DNA from: CBDFKQ01 sp965248855
GTDB taxonomy: Bacteria > Bacteroidota > Bacteroidia > Cytophagales > 172606-1
DNA length: 64,000 nucleotides
Reading direction: 5' to 3'
Assembly: GCA_965248855.1 (NCBI GenBank)
Contig: CBDFKQ010000011.1
Coordinates: 1-64,000 of the forward strand
Shown here: piece by piece, positions 28,601 to 37,346 of the stretch
Position numbering within the stretch: position 1 is the stretch's first letter
Layout of the letters: every line of letters begins with the position of its first letter
Notes under the pieces: generated by a model
The model's input: only the letters and a program-made list of their open reading frames with translations
What the model was told of the DNA's origin: nothing
The model's database searches: none
Program-made: the position numbers and the translations under genes

Positions 28601-29620
28601 TTAGTGAATTATTTTAAAAATTAATTCTTTTAAAATTTCAGATTCGCTTTTAATTGAGTCTATCCCTTTTGATTGTAAATCGGCTTCCGATAAATAATTA
28701 ATAATATTAATTATTTTGTGAAGGTTGTAATTTTTTGCCGCAATTGTATAATCCTTCACAAAAAATGGATTAACTCCTAAAGCCTTAGCAAGAAAACTAT
28801 CCGATTTATCTAAAGCCTGATGTATTAACATTACTTTCGAAAAAAAATTAAATAATATTGCTATTATTGGTATAATCGGGTTTTGCTTGGGATTACTTTC
28901 AAAGTATAAAATTATTTCGTTTGCTTTCAATGCATTTTTTTGAATAAGTGCTTTTTGTAATTCAAACGTATTATACTCTTTGCTGATACCAATATATTTC
29001 TGAACTAAATCGGCAGTTATAGATTTATTGTCTTTTAAATTGAGGCAAAGTTTTTCTATTTCATTCGATAACCTGCTTAAATCATTACCAATGTTATTGG
29101 CAAGGATTTGGGCAGCATCCGGTTGAATGGATAACTGTTTTTCTTTTACATAATTAATAATCCAATCAGGAAGTTTACTGTCATATATTTTTTTTGAATC
29201 TACTAAAACAGCCTGCTTATCAAGTGTTTTTGTTATGGATTTTCGACCATCTAAAGTTTTATTTTTATGAGCAAAAACTAAAATTGTGGAAACCAATGGC
29301 TGCATAATATATTTTTCAAGCATATTCTGAGCCTCTTCTCTTCCTAAATCTATTATTTCCTGCGCTTCTTTTACAATAACAACAGTTTTCTCCGACATCA
29401 TTGGAAAACGACGCGCATTGTTTAGAACACCACCAACAGAAATATCTTTTCCATAGCAAATTGTTTGATTGAAACTTTTTTCAGATTCGGATAAGGCATG
29501 CTTTTCAATTAAATCAGTAATTAAATCAATATAAAACGGTTCATCACCTTGTAAAAAGTAAACAGGAGAGAAACTACCGGATTTTATATTTTTAATTACG
29601 GAATCTGGAGATTGAGGCAT
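28601..29620 (-). CDS. holA: DNA polymerase III subunit delta
   Basis: HolA is the wrench of the clamp loader that opens the sliding clamp at the replication fork. The 339 residues have the family plan: N-terminal PVYFLQGDEPFYIDLI, then RRFPMMSEKTVVIVKEAQE, LVFAHKNKTLDGRKS, a middle three-helix domain with LSNEIEKLCLN, and a C-terminal collar domain. As usual for delta there is no working Walker motif. It is convergent with the FtsE-like gene, only 60 bases away. The start is the ATG at 29620, which gives MPQSPDSVIKNIKSG. Downstream of that start lies the terminator hairpin of efp, so holA must have its own promoter. Confidence 0.9.
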   Translation of the reverse strand: MPQSPDSVIKNIKSGSFSPVYFLQGDEPFYIDLITDLIEKHALSESEKSFNQTICYGKDISVGGVLNNARRFPMMSEKTVVIVKEAQEIIDLGREEAQNMLEKYIMQPLVSTILVFAHKNKTLDGRKSITKTLDKQAVLVDSKKIYDSKLPDWIINYVKEKQLSIQPDAAQILANNIGNDLSRLSNEIEKLCLNLKDNKSITADLVQKYIGISKEYNTFELQKALIQKNALKANEIILYFESNPKQNPIIPIIAILFNFFSKVMLIHQALDKSDSFLAKALGVNPFFVKDYTIAAKNYNLHKIINIINYLSEADLQSKGIDSIKSESEILKELIFKIIH

Positions 29621-29636
29621 TGTATAAAAATAAAAA

Positions 29637-29670
29637 GCGCAGGTAAATAGATTGGTTTATTTACCTGCGC
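29637..29670 (-). terminator. Terminator of efp
   Basis: A perfect 13-bp GC-containing stem (29637-29649 with 29658-29670, 8-base loop) is followed on the minus strand by a T-rich run, 11 bases after the efp stop. Confidence 0.85.
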
Positions 29671-29681
29671 CTAAACAAAAA

Positions 29682-30244
29682 TTATTTAACTCTCGAAACA
29701 TATTCTCTTGTGCGAGTATCAACCTTAATTTTATCTCCAATATTAATAAATAAAGGCACTTTAATATTACCTCCGGTTTCTACTATAGCAGGTTTTAATG
29801 TTTTAGTTGCCGTATCTCCTGTTAATCCCGGTTCGGTATAAGTTACTTCCAGTTCTACAGTTGAAGGAAGTTCTGCGGATACTGCATGATCACCATCAAA
29901 ACTAATTAATACATTCATACCTTCTTTTAAAAAATCATAACTATCGCCTAAGCCGGCTTCAGCAACATATACCTGATCAAAAGTTTCATTATCCATAAAA
30001 ACATAGCTTTCTCCATCTTTATATAAATATTGATAATCTTTTGTCTCAACCCTTACAATTTCAATTGAATCACCGGGGCGAAATCTTTCTTCAGCAAGTT
30101 TTCCACTTCTAAACATTTCTTAATTTAACTTGGTAAAATGCGCGAAGGTTGCCGGGTGTTCGATGTTCGTATTTCTAGTACAATCATCAATTCATTATTA
30201 TACCTGACAAACATGCCTTTAGAAATATCTGATACTGTGGCCAT
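29682..30244 (-). pseudogene. efp: Elongation factor P, interrupted by two single-base insertions
   Basis: EF-P helps ribosomes stalled on proline stretches. The gene starts at an ATG at 30244 (MATVSDISKGMFVRYNNEL) and ends at 29682. The 563 bases are two more than 187 codons. The first frame runs to IVLE. One extra base in the T run at 30172-30174 then shifts the frame, after which YEHRTPGNLRAFYQVKLRNV can be read. A second extra base in 30111-30113 restores a frame giving RSGKLAEERFRPGDSIEI to the normal C-terminus NIGDKIKVDTRTREYVSRVK. As it stands, only a 144-residue ORF lacking the KOW domain could be made. EF-P is near-universal, so sequencing error is the likeliest cause. Confidence 0.88.
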
Positions 30245-30414
30245 AAATAATTATTTTATTAATAGAAGTAAGCTGTAATTAAATTATATAATTTTTTGGG
30301 TGTAAAAATATATGTATTTTATTGAAATGAGAAATTACTCTTTTATCTTTCATCGTACAATTAAGAAAAATTCATATTTTTATCGCAAATTTTATTTTTC
30401 AAACAATTTCTGAA

Positions 30415-31274
30415 ATGAATCTTTTTTCCAATCCTTCATGGATATCAAAATTCGAATATTCTTATAATAATGTTGATGAAGTTCCCGAAACTGTTTTTAA
30501 AGAAATAAACGAAAGGTTGGAAAATGTAATTAAACCAAATCCTTTACTTACTATTTTAATTGCTGCTTATAATGAAGAGATTAATATTCTGCGTTGCATA
30601 GGCAGCTTGTCGGCCACTCATACTAAATATCCACTCGAAATACTAGTTGTAAATAATAACTCCGGAGATAGGACACAGGAAACACTTGAAAAACTAAAAA
30701 TAAAAAATTTATTTCAAGCCATTCAAGGCCCGGGACCTGCAAGGCAAATGGGACAAGAAAATGCAAACGGAAAATATATTTTATTGGCTGATGCAGATTG
30801 TATTTACCCTCCGGAGTTGGGTGGATAAAATGATGGAAAAATTATTGCAAAAGGATGTTGTTTGCGTTTTATGGTAGATATTCTTTTATAAGTGATCCGG
30901 AATCACCTCGGTGGCAATTATCAATTTTAGAATTTATGAAAGATTGTATTGCAGAAGTCAGGCATTTTAAAAGACCATATTTAAATGCTTATGGGATAAG
31001 TATGGGATATTTAAAAGAAGCAGGGTTAAAAGCAGGTTTTATTATGCACAACACACGTGGCGAAGATGGTAGAATTTGCTTCGATATGATGAAATATGGT
31101 AAAATAGAACAAGTAAAAAGCAAAAATGCCAGAGCATGGACCGGCACAAGAACTCTTAGAAAAGAAGGTAGTATTGTACAAGCTCTTGGAAATAGAATTA
31201 AAAAAGAAATATTAAAAATAACCTCTTACTTAAAACCTCACCCGCCTCACGATACCAAAACATCACAAAATTAA
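30415..31274 (+). pseudogene. Family 2 glycosyltransferase, interrupted by two single-base insertions
   Basis: This would be a GT2 enzyme of 285 residues that transfers a sugar from a nucleotide donor. The first part has the GT-A fold marks LTILIAAYNEEINILRCIGS, ILVVNNNSGDRT and LLADADCIYPPE (the DxD-like DAD). At 30817-30818 one extra T breaks the frame; after removing it the sequence reads WVDKMMEKLLQKDVVCV. A second extra T in 30867-30870 breaks it again before YGRYSFISDPESPRW. The rest is open to 31274 and includes the NTRGEDGRICFDMM catalytic region. Two separate short proteins of 137 and 139 residues would otherwise result, neither complete. The pattern is the same as in neighbouring efp. 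Confidence 0.82.
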
Positions 31275-31301
31275 TTTTAAAAAAGAAAAAATTATTTAAA
31301 A

Positions 31302-31332
31302 TTATTAGTATATCGATATATTAATAATTTTA
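31302..31332 (+). repeat. Copy B of the dispersed AT-rich repeat (divergent)
   Basis: Matches copy E (44063-44093, same orientation) at 21 of 31 positions, best in its left half, and holds the palindrome TATATCGATATA. It lies 71 bases upstream of the sigma-54 activator gene. Confidence 0.4.
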
Positions 31333-31403
31333 AAACTTATTTAAATCAAATACTTTTTCATCTGATTAGTTAAATAAATTAATTTTTATGAAATTTAAAA
31401 AAT

Positions 31404-32744
31404 ATGCTATCAGATTCTATCTTGTTAATTGATGATGAAGATAAACTTAGAGGTTTGCTCAGCAGGTTATTGGAGTTGGAAGGCTATCAAATGTTTGGAG
31501 CTGCAAATGCAAAAGCCGGACTTAAAATATTAGAAAACGAAGAAATTAAATTGGTTTTAAGTGATGTTAAACTGCCCGATGCTAATGGAGTCGAACTTAC
31601 ACAAAAAATAAAATCTCTCTATCCTCATATTGAAATTATTGTACTTACAGCCTATGGTACTATTCCCGATGGAGTAAAAGCAATAAAAAATGGTGCTTTT
31701 GATTATATTATTAAAGGAGATGATAACGATAAAATTATTCCTTTAGTGAGCAGAGCCCTGGAAAAAATACAGCTGCAAACAAAAGTTAAAACTCTTACAC
31801 AAAAAATAAATAAAAAATTTGGGTTTGAAAGTATAATTGGTAATTCAAGAGCTATTACTGAAGCTAAAATCCTTTCAAAAAAAGTAGCACCAACCGATAC
31901 AACTGTTTTATTATTAGGTGAAACAGGAACCGGAAAAGAGGTATTTGCCCAAGCCATACATTACGAGAGTGAAAGAAAGGATAACGCTTTTGTTGCAATT
32001 AATTGTAGCGCTTTTAGCAGGGAAATGTTGGAAAGCGAACTTTTTGGTTATAAAGCAGGTGCATTTACAGGAGCCCAAAAAGATAAAAGAGGTTTGTTGG
32101 ATGAAGCTCATTTAGGAACCATTTTTTTAGATGAAATTGGTGAAATGAGTTTAGATCTTCAGGCAAAAATATTACGCGTTTTAGAAACAAAAGAATTTTA
32201 CAAAGTTGGCGACAGTAAACCTACCAAAGTGAATGTACGCATATTAGCAGCAACTAATAGAGATTTATTGAGAGAAGCTGAAGAGGGGCATTTTCGGTTA
32301 GATTTATATTATCGCTTATCTGTTTTTAATATTAAACTCCCTTCGCTTAATGAAAGACTTGAGGATATTAATTTACTGACTAGATATTTCTTAAATGTTT
32401 TTTCAAATAATATGAACAAGAAAAATCTTTCTTTTAATGAAGATTTTCTAAATAAATTAAAAAATCATATTTGGAAAGGAAATATAAGAGAGTTAAAAAA
32501 TATAATTGAACGCTCGGTAATTATTTCCGACAGTTTAGAACTTACCTCTAATGATTTGCCATTTGATTTTTTGTTTCAAAGTGAAAATAATAATTCAACG
32601 GATTTAAGTTTAGCTACTGTTGAGAAAAAACACATCCTAAAAATTCTACAATTCACAAAAAATAATAAAACTGAAAGCTCCAGGTTACTAGGAATTGGTT
32701 TAACAACTCTTTACCGCAAGTTGGAGGAGTATAATATTCAATAA
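31404..32744 (+). CDS. Sigma-54-dependent response regulator, NtrC family
   Basis: The 446-residue regulator has a receiver domain (1-120, phosphorylation site Asp54 in VLSDVKLPDANG), an AAA+ domain with Walker A GETGTGKE at about 172 and the sigma-54-contacting GAFTGA loop near 219, and a C-terminal Fis-type helix-turn-helix (about 410-446, with ESSRLLGIGLTTLYRKLEEY). It should activate promoters of the -24/-12 type. No histidine kinase gene is adjacent. It is followed by kup and kdpFABC in the same direction, and no KdpDE pair is present, so it may be the regulator of potassium uptake here. I looked for a -24/-12 site before kup and kdp and found none that keeps both invariant dinucleotides. 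Confidence 0.9.
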   Translation: MLSDSILLIDDEDKLRGLLSRLLELEGYQMFGAANAKAGLKILENEEIKLVLSDVKLPDANGVELTQKIKSLYPHIEIIVLTAYGTIPDGVKAIKNGAFDYIIKGDDNDKIIPLVSRALEKIQLQTKVKTLTQKINKKFGFESIIGNSRAITEAKILSKKVAPTDTTVLLLGETGTGKEVFAQAIHYESERKDNAFVAINCSAFSREMLESELFGYKAGAFTGAQKDKRGLLDEAHLGTIFLDEIGEMSLDLQAKILRVLETKEFYKVGDSKPTKVNVRILAATNRDLLREAEEGHFRLDLYYRLSVFNIKLPSLNERLEDINLLTRYFLNVFSNNMNKKNLSFNEDFLNKLKNHIWKGNIRELKNIIERSVIISDSLELTSNDLPFDFLFQSENNNSTDLSLATVEKKHILKILQFTKNNKTESSRLLGIGLTTLYRKLEEYNIQ

Positions 32745-32964
32745 ATATTAAGATATTATTTTCCTTTTATAAAGGACGATTAGGTTACTTCTACATTAGA
32801 AAATACAAATATCCATGTTATATTAAATATCATTTATATAAAGATTTATATTTAAAAGTTTTTTATATAAAAATATAACTACGCACGGAATGATTTTAAT
32901 GCCTTTCATTTTAGAGATTGATTATGCCTTCTTCAATAATTCTTTACAGACTAAATATTAAAAT

Positions 32965-34902
32965 ATGTCCAAAACACATTTACAAAAAATAACTTCTGCA
33001 GGTTTATTAGTTGCAATAGGGATTGTTTTTGGTGATATCGGTACATCTCCACTTTATACTTTTAAAGCTATAATTAGAGAGTCACCAATAGATGAATTAT
33101 TAGTTTTAGGTTCATTGTCATGTATTATATGGACATTAACCCTGCAAACCACTATTAAATATGTAATAATAACGCTTAGAGCCGATAATAATGGTGAAGG
33201 TGGCATTTTAGCTTTATATGCATTGATTCGCCGCTATGGTAAAAAAGGATTATTATTACCTGCCATCGCAGGCGCTAGTTTTTTACTCGCAGATGGTATT
33301 ATTACACCACCTATTTCTGTTTCATCTGCCATTGAAGGTTTACAAATATTTTATCCCAAGTTAAATACCGTTCCATATGTAATAGTTATTCTAACTATTT
33401 TATTTGTATCACAGCAGTTTGGAACAGAATGGTTGGGAAAAATATTTGGTCCTGTTATGTTGGTTTGGTTTTTATTTATCGGTGTAATAGGTTTATTAGT
33501 CATAATTGAAGCACCATCTGTTTTAAAAGCATTAAGCCCTCATTATGCTTTGCAATTATTAATAAAATATCCGGGAGGTTTTTGGTTATTGGGAGGAGTT
33601 TTTTTATGCACTACAGGAGCAGAAGCTTTATATTCTGATATGGGTCATGTAGGAAGAGGAAATGTAAGGGTGAGTTGGTTCTTTATTAAAATTTGTCTTA
33701 TATTAAGTTATGCCGGTCAGGCAGTTTGGTTGTTGAAGCACCAGGGAACAGAAATTGGTATATTGAATCCATTTTTTGAAATTATTCCACCCGGTTTATT
33801 AATATTCAGTATTATCCTTTCTACACTTGCAACTATTATTGCAAGTCAGGCATTAATAACCGGTAGCTTTACATTAATTGGAGAAGCAATGAGGTTAGAT
33901 ATTTGGTTACATATGCGTATTAATTATCCTACAGATTTTAAAGGACAGCTTTATGTCCCACAAATCAATTGGTTTTTGATGGCAGGATGTATTGGAATGG
34001 TTTTATATTTTCAGGAATCATCAAAGATGGAAGCAGCTTTCGGGTTATCAGTAACCTTAACAATGCTTATGAGTACTGTTCTTATGTTTACTTATATGAA
34101 GGTTAACAGGTATCCGTTTTGGATTTTTATTCCTCTCACGCTTTTGTTTTTATCTGTCGAACTTTCTTTTTTGACAGCCAACTTATTAAAATTTAGAAAA
34201 GGTGGATGGATAACAATGTTAATTGGCTTGTTTTTAATTACGATTATGTGGATATGGTACAACGCAAAATTAATTAAAAACAGATTAACTGCATTAAAAG
34301 ACATAAAACCATATTTAGATAAATTAAAATTATTAAGCGATGATGTTTCCATCCCTCGAATATCAACAAACCTGGTATACTTAAGCTCATCTAAAGATCC
34401 TTTTATGATTGAAGACAATATTTTATATTCTATTACCAACAGGCAACCAAAAAGAGCAGATAATTATTGGTTTATTAATATAAACGTGTCTGACGAGCCT
34501 TTTAAAACCACTTACAAACTCACAACGCTGGCAAGAAATGATGTTTACCATATCCAATTTAATTTAGGGTTTAGAATTGAACCAAGGATAAACTATTTTT
34601 TTAGATTGGTAGTTGAAGAAATGGTTAAAAATGGAGAGGTTAATATTACAAGTCCTTATGATTCTTTAAATAAAGAAAATATAATAGGAGATTTTAGATT
34701 TGTAGTGTTGGAAAGTTTTTTATCCTACGAAAACGATTTGCCACCACTTGAAAAATTTACAATGAGTAATTATTACCTGTTAAATAAAATAGGTTTAAAC
34801 AGTCAGGCAAGTTATGGGTTGGATACAAGCAACGTAACCATTGAAAAATATCCATTAATTATTAATAGAGGTAATAAAATAGTTTTGGAAAGAGAAGAGT
34901 AA
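32965..34902 (+). CDS. kup: KUP/HAK/KT family potassium transporter
   Basis: Kup is a K+/H+ symporter of the inner membrane. The 645-residue protein begins with the signature GIVFGDIGTSPLYTFKAI (about 18-35), has roughly twelve membrane segments to about residue 440 including GEGGILALYALI and SDMGHVGRGNVRVSW, and ends in a hydrophilic C-terminal domain with a YFFRLV motif. The length is normal. It stands between the sigma-54 regulator (220 bases before) and the kdp operon, so both constitutive and ATP-driven potassium uptake are encoded side by side. A strong 19-bp terminator overlaps its stop codon, so it is not co-transcribed with kdp. Confidence 0.93.
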   Translation: MSKTHLQKITSAGLLVAIGIVFGDIGTSPLYTFKAIIRESPIDELLVLGSLSCIIWTLTLQTTIKYVIITLRADNNGEGGILALYALIRRYGKKGLLLPAIAGASFLLADGIITPPISVSSAIEGLQIFYPKLNTVPYVIVILTILFVSQQFGTEWLGKIFGPVMLVWFLFIGVIGLLVIIEAPSVLKALSPHYALQLLIKYPGGFWLLGGVFLCTTGAEALYSDMGHVGRGNVRVSWFFIKICLILSYAGQAVWLLKHQGTEIGILNPFFEIIPPGLLIFSIILSTLATIIASQALITGSFTLIGEAMRLDIWLHMRINYPTDFKGQLYVPQINWFLMAGCIGMVLYFQESSKMEAAFGLSVTLTMLMSTVLMFTYMKVNRYPFWIFIPLTLLFLSVELSFLTANLLKFRKGGWITMLIGLFLITIMWIWYNAKLIKNRLTALKDIKPYLDKLKLLSDDVSIPRISTNLVYLSSSKDPFMIEDNILYSITNRQPKRADNYWFININVSDEPFKTTYKLTTLARNDVYHIQFNLGFRIEPRINYFFRLVVEEMVKNGEVNITSPYDSLNKENIIGDFRFVVLESFLSYENDLPPLEKFTMSNYYLLNKIGLNSQASYGLDTSNVTIEKYPLIINRGNKIVLEREE

Positions 34903-34944
34903 AAAAAATACTTTACAAAATTTTTTTTTGTAAAGTATTTTTTT
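34902..34944. terminator. Strong bidirectional terminator after kup
   Basis: A perfect 19-bp inverted repeat (34902-34920 with 34926-34944) with a 5-base loop and long A and T runs on either side. It closes kup on the plus strand and the small lipoprotein gene on the minus strand, which ends at 34950. Confidence 0.88.
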
Positions 34945-34949
34945 AAAGT

Positions 34950-35102
34950 TTAATCAATTAATTTAATTTTATCAAGGACGACCTGAGCACCGGTAGGATT
35001 GGTAGTAATACTAAAGGGATACCTGGTATAACTTGCAATAGTGGCACAGTTTGAAAACGCTAACAAGATAAATAATGAATATAAAAGCAATAATGGTTTC
35101 AT
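34950..35102 (-). CDS. Small lipoprotein, possibly a truncated PEGA-type protein
   Basis: This 50-codon gene encodes a lipoprotein signal peptide (LLYSLFILLAFSNC, lipobox Cys19) followed by ATIASYTRYPFSITTNPTGAQVVLD. The mature start, with a strand of the type I-TNPTGAQV, resembles the beginning of PEGA-like lipoproteins, whose domain normally runs on through a G-TP motif for another 40 or more residues. Here the frame stops soon after. It is convergent with kup and shares that gene's terminator. It could be a remnant of a longer gene or a genuine very small lipoprotein. No partner is evident. Confidence 0.6.
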   Translation of the reverse strand: MKPLLLLYSLFILLAFSNCATIASYTRYPFSITTNPTGAQVVLDKIKLID

Positions 35103-35220
35103 GGGAGTGGAGTTTTATTAAGACGATTTTTTTTAAACATATTTCAAAAAATGATTTTAACCTAATTTTTTTTAAATCCAATATTTCCAAGGTTAAATAA
35201 TCACTTATTTCATTTCAGTA

Positions 35221-35249
35221 AAAAACCCTTCCATTTTGGAAGGGTTTTT
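35221..35249 (+). terminator. Orphan terminator hairpin
   Basis: A perfect 13-bp stem (35221-35233 with 35237-35249, 3-base loop) followed by a T-rich run on the plus strand. No gene on the plus strand ends here: kup already stops at 34902 with its own terminator. On the minus strand nothing starts between here and kdp. Confidence 0.75.
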
Positions 35250-35364
35250 ATTTTTATTTTTAAAACTAAAAAAATAAAATTTTTAATTATTTGATTATTA
35301 ATATATTACATAAAGTATTTAAAAATGGATCATTTTTAGCACACATGTAGAAAAAATAAAATTT

Positions 35365-35448
35365 ATGATCACTTTCATTCTATTGCTCTTAGGTATTTTA
35401 TTATTTCTCCTATTATTTGGTTCAATTAAATTTTTCGAAAAAATATGA
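35365..35448 (+). CDS. 27-residue membrane peptide upstream of kdpF
   Basis: The ORF encodes MITFILLLLGILLFLLLFG and then a short charged tail, SIKFFEKI. It is a single membrane segment. Its stop codon overlaps the kdpF start as ATGA, a layout typical of translational coupling. Its composition is very like KdpF, a similar small subunit stabilising the Kdp complex, so it may be a second KdpF-like subunit or a leader peptide for kdpF. It is too small for confident family assignment. Confidence 0.55.
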   Translation: MITFILLLLGILLFLLLFGSIKFFEKI

Positions 35449-35525
35449 TCTGGGCTTTATTCATTATTTCTCTGGCAGTGTTTGCCTATTTGGTTTATGT
35501 ATTACTAAAACCGGAAAATTTTTAA
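35445..35525 (+). CDS. kdpF: KdpF small subunit of the potassium-transporting ATPase
   Basis: This 26-residue single-span peptide (IISLAVFAYLVYVLLKPENF at its end) matches KdpF, which stabilises the KdpABC complex in the inner membrane. The FAYLVYVLLKPE segment is the family pattern. It starts inside the stop codon of the preceding 27-codon ORF (ATGA overlap) and ends 37 bases before kdpA. It is often missed because of its size. Confidence 0.88.
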   Translation: MIWALFIISLAVFAYLVYVLLKPENF

Positions 35526-35562
35526 AATTTTCCTTCACAGTTTTCAAAAAAAATAAAATCTC

Positions 35563-37296
35563 ATGAATGAAATTTTAGGTATAATTTTCATGTTCATTGC
35601 CACAGTGTTACTGGCAATTCCTTTAGGAAAATATATTGCCAACATATTTGCGGGTAATAAAACCCGGTCAGATTTTCTTTCTCCAATTGAAAATCTTTTT
35701 TTTAAAATAAGTAAAATTGATTCAAAACGTGAAATGACCTGGCAAGAACACTTGGTTGCCTTACTGGTCATTAATTTTGTTTGGTTTTTCTGGGGGATGT
35801 TTGTAATGATGAACCAGGGATGGCTTCCATTAAATCCTGATGGGAATCCATCTATGCCACCCGATCAGGCGTTTAATACTGTTATTTCTTTCATTACTAA
35901 TTGTAATCTTCAACATTACTCCGGTGAATCGGGAGCCACTTATTTTTCACAATTATTTGGCTTAATGTTCTTTATGTTTGTAAGTGCAGGTACCGGAATG
36001 GCAGTTTTAGCTGCGGTTTTCAATGCAATGAAAGAACGAAAAGCATCTCAATTAGGTAATTTTTATAATTATTTTTTAAAATCGTGCACCCGCATTCTTA
36101 TACCTTTATCTATTGTGGTAGCCATTATTTTAACAATGAATGGAACCACAATGAATTTTGAAGGAAAGGAATCAATCATAACTCTGCAAGGTGATTCTGT
36201 TCAGGTTTCTCGAGGCCCTGCAGCAGCAATGATTGCAATAAAACATTTAGGAACAAATGGAGGAGGTTACTTTGGAGCTAATTCTGCTCATCCAATTGAG
36301 AATCCAAATTTTATTACCAATATAATTCAAATGATAGCACAGGTTTTAATACCTATAGCAATGGTTTTTGCCTTAGGTTTTTACTTGAAAAGAAAAAAAT
36401 TGGCTTTGATGATTTTCGGAGTAATGACAGCCGGATTTTTAATTTTATTAATCCCAACTGTTTATTATGAGTTACAAGGAAATCCTGCAATTTCTCACAT
36501 GGGAGTTGATATGAGTAGGGGTGCAATGGAAGGAAAGGAAGTACGGTTTGGAGCAGCAGCATCGGCTTATTGGAGTATTGTTACAACAATTATTTCAACA
36601 GGTTCTGTAAATTCTATGCATGATAGTTTTATGCCTATTTCAGGTATGAACCAATTATTAGGTATGATGATCAATTGTTTTTATGGTGGGGTAGGAGTGG
36701 GGATTTTAAATTTTTACATATTTATTATCATTGCTGTATTTATTTCAGGTTTGATGGTGGGAAGGACGCCTGAATTTTTAGGAAAAAAAATAGAAGCCAA
36801 AGAAATGAAAATTGCCACTATAGTTGCTCTTCTTCACCCCTTATTAATTTTAGCATTCACTGCTTTTGCAAGTTATCTTGTTTCTAAAGATATAAATATG
36901 GGTTGGTGGTTTAGCAACAGCGAAGGAGTTGGTCAAAAAGCAAGTACATGGTTAAATAATCCGGGTTATCATGGTTTTTCTGAAATGTTATACGAATATA
37001 CTTCATCTTCATCCAATAATGGTTCGGGTTTTGAAGGTTTAGGGGATAATAATCCTTTTTGGAATATAACCTGTGGTATTGTTCTCTTATTAAGTCGATA
37101 TATTCCAATTATTGGTCCGCTGGCAATTGCAGGGATATTAGCAAATAAAAAGTACATACCTGAATCTGTAGGAACTCTTAAGACCGATACATTCACTTTT
37201 GGAATAATGGTTTTTGCAGTAATATTTATTGTAGCTGCACTGGCATTTTTTCCTGCCCTCGCTTTAGGCCCCTTAGCCGAATTTTTTAGTTATTGA
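35563..37296 (+). CDS. kdpA: Potassium-transporting ATPase potassium-binding subunit KdpA
   Basis: KdpA forms the K+ channel-like part of the high-affinity Kdp pump in the inner membrane. The 577-residue protein has about ten membrane segments and the four selectivity-filter-like loops; the clearest are NTVISFITNCNLQHYSGE (about 108-125), LGTNGGGYFGANSAHP (about 230-245) and the SSSNNGSGF segment near 485. KdpA of Bacteroidota is of similar length. Downstream kdpB begins 50 bases after the stop if its ATG is used. The pump is normally induced by low K+ or osmotic stress; the only regulator nearby is the sigma-54 activator. Confidence 0.95.
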   Translation: MNEILGIIFMFIATVLLAIPLGKYIANIFAGNKTRSDFLSPIENLFFKISKIDSKREMTWQEHLVALLVINFVWFFWGMFVMMNQGWLPLNPDGNPSMPPDQAFNTVISFITNCNLQHYSGESGATYFSQLFGLMFFMFVSAGTGMAVLAAVFNAMKERKASQLGNFYNYFLKSCTRILIPLSIVVAIILTMNGTTMNFEGKESIITLQGDSVQVSRGPAAAMIAIKHLGTNGGGYFGANSAHPIENPNFITNIIQMIAQVLIPIAMVFALGFYLKRKKLALMIFGVMTAGFLILLIPTVYYELQGNPAISHMGVDMSRGAMEGKEVRFGAAASAYWSIVTTIISTGSVNSMHDSFMPISGMNQLLGMMINCFYGGVGVGILNFYIFIIIAVFISGLMVGRTPEFLGKKIEAKEMKIATIVALLHPLLILAFTAFASYLVSKDINMGWWFSNSEGVGQKASTWLNNPGYHGFSEMLYEYTSSSSNNGSGFEGLGDNNPFWNITCGIVLLLSRYIPIIGPLAIAGILANKKYIPESVGTLKTDTFTFGIMVFAVIFIVAALAFFPALALGPLAEFFSY

Positions 37297-37346
37297 TAAA
37301 TGATCATTTAAATAGAATAACATTTTTAAATAAAATATTTAAAATA

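Noticed and set aside
30111..30870. Programmed frameshifting in efp and the glycosyltransferase
   Set aside because: Two separate +1 events in each of two unrelated genes, without slippery sequences of known kind, make this far less likely than insertion errors.
32879..35350. Sigma-54 -24/-12 promoters before kup and kdp
   Set aside because: GCACG near 32884 and TAGCACACATGTAG near 35337 resemble the consensus only in part; neither keeps both the GG and GC dinucleotides, and the second would leave a leader of only a few bases.
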